DNA of 7,238 nt from an uncultured bacterium. Lineage in GTDB: Bacteria; CALINM01. Of this stretch, positions 5,811 through 7,238 are shown one piece after another. Position numbers and translations under genes: made by a program. Below the pieces are notes generated by a model. That model was not told the origin of the DNA and made no database searches. It saw nothing but the letters and a program-made list of their open reading frames with translations. The stretch lies in NCBI GenBank assembly GCA_938045315.1, contig CALINM010000002.1, positions 1 through 7,238 of the forward strand, written 5' to 3'. Each line of letters starts with the position of its first letter. The stretch's first letter is position 1.

Positions 5811-6798
5811 AGTTAGAATAACTGTAGGTAGTGGTGGTAAAAAAACACAATACTTTATCAATAACGAAATTATTTCAAGATTTTCAAATGAAAAACTAAA
5901 TATTCTTGCTGATGGTGCACATATCGATAATAATATGGTTATCACTACGGACTCGTTTACAGTTTATCCACCTTTTTTTGATGGTGGCGATATAGGTATG
6001 CTTTCTGTATGTGGAATGATTAATGATTTGGCTTCAATGGGTGCAGAACCAAAGTTTATGACCATGTCTTTGATTATAGAAGAAGGTTTTCCCTTTATAG
6101 ATCTAAAAAATATATTGGATAGTATGAAGAAGATTACTGACAAGCATAATATACAATTAGTGGCGGGTGATACAAAGGTTGTGGAAAAAGGGAAATTGGA
6201 TGGTATTATTATCAATGTTACCGGGATTGGATACAGATATAGAGATATTTTTTTACCCGCAAAAGAATACAAAGTGGGAGATAAAGTTATTTTAACAGGG
6301 CCTGTGGGTGAGCATTCAGTTGCAGTTCTTAAAAGCAGAGGAATAGTAGAATTTGATGGAGAGATTATTTCAGATGTAGCCCCTTTGTGGGATCCAGTAA
6401 GGAAACTTATTGATGCAAATGTGAGGGTAAAATTTATTAGAGATGTTACCAGGGGTGGGCTCTCTGCAGTTTTGAATGAGTTTGCTTTTTTCTCTAAAAC
6501 AAAAATTGAAATATATGAGGATGAAATTCCAATAAATGAAAAGGTACTATCAATTTGTGACATATATGGTTTCGACATTTACAGCCTTGCCTGTGAAGGT
6601 AGGCTTGTAATAGTTGTTGATTCTGAAGATGTTGAGAATACCTTATATCTTTTGTCTCAAAATGATCTAACTAGGGACTCAAAAATTATTGGTCGAATTA
6701 TCGAGCTCTCAAAACCTCTCGTTATTATGAATACCCAATATGGTGGAAAAATTATTATGGACATGCCATCGGGGGAGATACTGCCTAGGATATGTTAA
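5803..6798 (+). CDS. hypE: Hydrogenase expression/formation protein HypE
   Basis: ATP-dependent dehydratase of the PurM/AIR-synthase fold. The C-terminal cysteine accepts a carbamoyl group from HypF, is dehydrated to thiocyanate and donates CN to the HypC-HypD iron. With the start at 5803 the protein is 331 residues, typical. Visible: GSGGKKTQ near the N-terminus; TTDSFTVYPPFFDGGDIG; VCGMINDLASMGAEP; IIEEGFP; VAGDTKVVEKG; VTGIG; DVTRGGLSAVLNEFA; and the terminal PRIC with the catalytic Cys as last residue. The ATG at 5803 is preferred because GGAG (5791-5794) lies 8 nt upstream and the product begins where family members do. An in-frame ATG at 5761 would add 14 residues and overlap hypD by 50 bp. 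The last 7 bp overlap the next small ORF. Confidence 0.96.
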   Translation: MDKVRITVGSGGKKTQYFINNEIISRFSNEKLNILADGAHIDNNMVITTDSFTVYPPFFDGGDIGMLSVCGMINDLASMGAEPKFMTMSLIIEEGFPFIDLKNILDSMKKITDKHNIQLVAGDTKVVEKGKLDGIIINVTGIGYRYRDIFLPAKEYKVGDKVILTGPVGEHSVAVLKSRGIVEFDGEIISDVAPLWDPVRKLIDANVRVKFIRDVTRGGLSAVLNEFAFFSKTKIEIYEDEIPINEKVLSICDIYGFDIYSLACEGRLVIVVDSEDVENTLYLLSQNDLTRDSKIIGRIIELSKPLVIMNTQYGGKIIMDMPSGEILPRIC

Positions 6799-6932
6799 AT
6801 TTAAAAGATTTAATGATAATACTTATTGCTGTGATTATATCTTTTGGAATTATGTATTTGATTCAAATTGAATTGCCAAAATACATGAAAAATGAAATCA
6901 GATGCTTTGATGTTTATGTTAATAAAAATTGA
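6792..6932 (+). CDS. Small single-span membrane protein, unrecognised
   Basis: 46 codons starting with ATG at 6792 inside the hypE stop region (overlap ATGTTAA) and ending in TGA at 6930-6932. The predicted protein begins MLNLKDL, has one strongly hydrophobic segment (residues about 8-24, LIAVIISFGIMYLI region) and a short tail with one cysteine (Cys38, in EIRCFDV). AGGA (6787-6790) is too close to the ATG and GGGGGAG (6772-6778) is rather far, so initiation is probably by coupling to hypE termination. I do not recognise the family. The 7-bp overlap and membrane-like composition support a real gene; short length and AT-rich sequence leave doubt. Confidence 0.5.
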   Translation: MLNLKDLMIILIAVIISFGIMYLIQIELPKYMKNEIRCFDVYVNKN

Positions 6933-6937
6933 AACTT

Positions 6938-7238
6938 ATGACTAACTATAAATCTAAACCCCTTTATTTTATTTTAATTGCGATCATCCTCTTGCTGCTT
7001 CATTTTGGTTTTTTAGCATATGTTCAAACCCATTATGTTCACCTTGATGGTCCTTTCTGGAGACATTTTTTGAGTATCCATCATTTAATGATAAATAAGA
7101 AGTTGAATAGATTTCTTACAATATTTATTGTTTTGTCTTTTGCTAAAATATCAACAGTTTTATATTCCAGGCTTTATAAGTCTAAAGAAAAAATTTCAGA
7201 TATCCACTTCCCTTTAAGGGGAAAATACAAAATATTAT
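6938..7238 (+). CDS. Membrane protein with His-rich loop, 3' end outside the window
   Basis: About 100 codons from ATG 6938, open to the window end. A hydrophobic segment at about residues 9-28 is followed by a loop rich in histidine and aromatic residues (His32, His35, His43, His48, His49; contains DGPFWRHF), then a second hydrophobic segment at about 59-76 and a basic stretch (YSRLYKSKEK). It begins 5 bp after the 46-codon ORF, so it probably belongs to the same operon as hypCDE. A TTG at 6929 is an alternative start that would overlap the upstream stop. I do not recognise the family; the histidines could bind metal or heme but this is speculation. The full length is unknown. Confidence 0.65.
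   Translation, partial: MTNYKSKPLYFILIAIILLLLHFGFLAYVQTHYVHLDGPFWRHFLSIHHLMINKKLNRFLTIFIVLSFAKISTVLYSRLYKSKEKISDIHFPLRGKYKIL

Noticed and set aside
5676-5945. Minus-strand ORF of 89 codons across the hypD-hypE junction
   Set aside because: It is antisense to two confident genes and its composition reflects their codons.
5964-6578. Minus-strand ORF of 204 codons inside hypE
   Set aside because: It lies fully antisense to conserved HypE motifs; Ser/Ile/Pro-rich shadow with no domain.

Overview
The window comes from an AT-rich bacterial chromosome (T/A-biased codon use; tRNA genes without an encoded CCA end). The gene families are bacterial. A low-GC anaerobe or microaerophile that makes a [NiFe] hydrogenase fits best. 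Something like the Deferribacterota or another AT-rich Gram-negative line is possible, but this is a guess from composition and gene content, not a placement.

Layout. Minus strand, 1-3114: queC (preQ0 synthase, queuosine pathway) followed 5 bp later by ileS (isoleucyl-tRNA synthetase), whose C-terminal end runs off the window. Positions 3115-3288 hold back-to-back promoters. Plus strand, 3289-3450: tRNA-His(GTG) and tRNA-Lys(CTT), both with good cloverleaves. Positions 3451-4480 look like about 1 kb of empty AT-rich DNA, but translated piecewise they contain two decayed, adjacent genes. The first is a LemA-family gene (3531-3758), which keeps its AGGAGG site, its N-terminal membrane segment and its whole C-terminus. 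The second is a DUF2207-family membrane protein gene (3762-4357), which keeps its signal peptide, the N-terminal ERF...V...ENG...VSEE region, an RGIYRDIP-like site and the C-terminal PYAIALG region. Both carry stop codons, frameshifts and large internal deletions. Plus strand, 4481-6798: hypC-hypD-hypE, tightly overlapping, encoding the core of [NiFe]-hydrogenase Fe(CN)2CO cofactor assembly. Plus strand, 6792-7238: two unrecognised small membrane-protein genes that continue the hyp operon; the second runs off the window.

How the genes work together. HypC and HypD form the scaffold on which the Fe(CN)2CO unit is built. HypE supplies cyanide from its C-terminal Cys, which HypF (not in this window) carbamoylates. 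QueC makes preQ0, which leads to queuosine at the wobble base of GUN tRNAs, and the first gene across the divergent promoter is one such tRNA, tRNA-His(GUG). ileS is a housekeeping gene transcribed with queC. The main hidden content is the lemA-DUF2207 graveyard; no new defence or mobile system was found.
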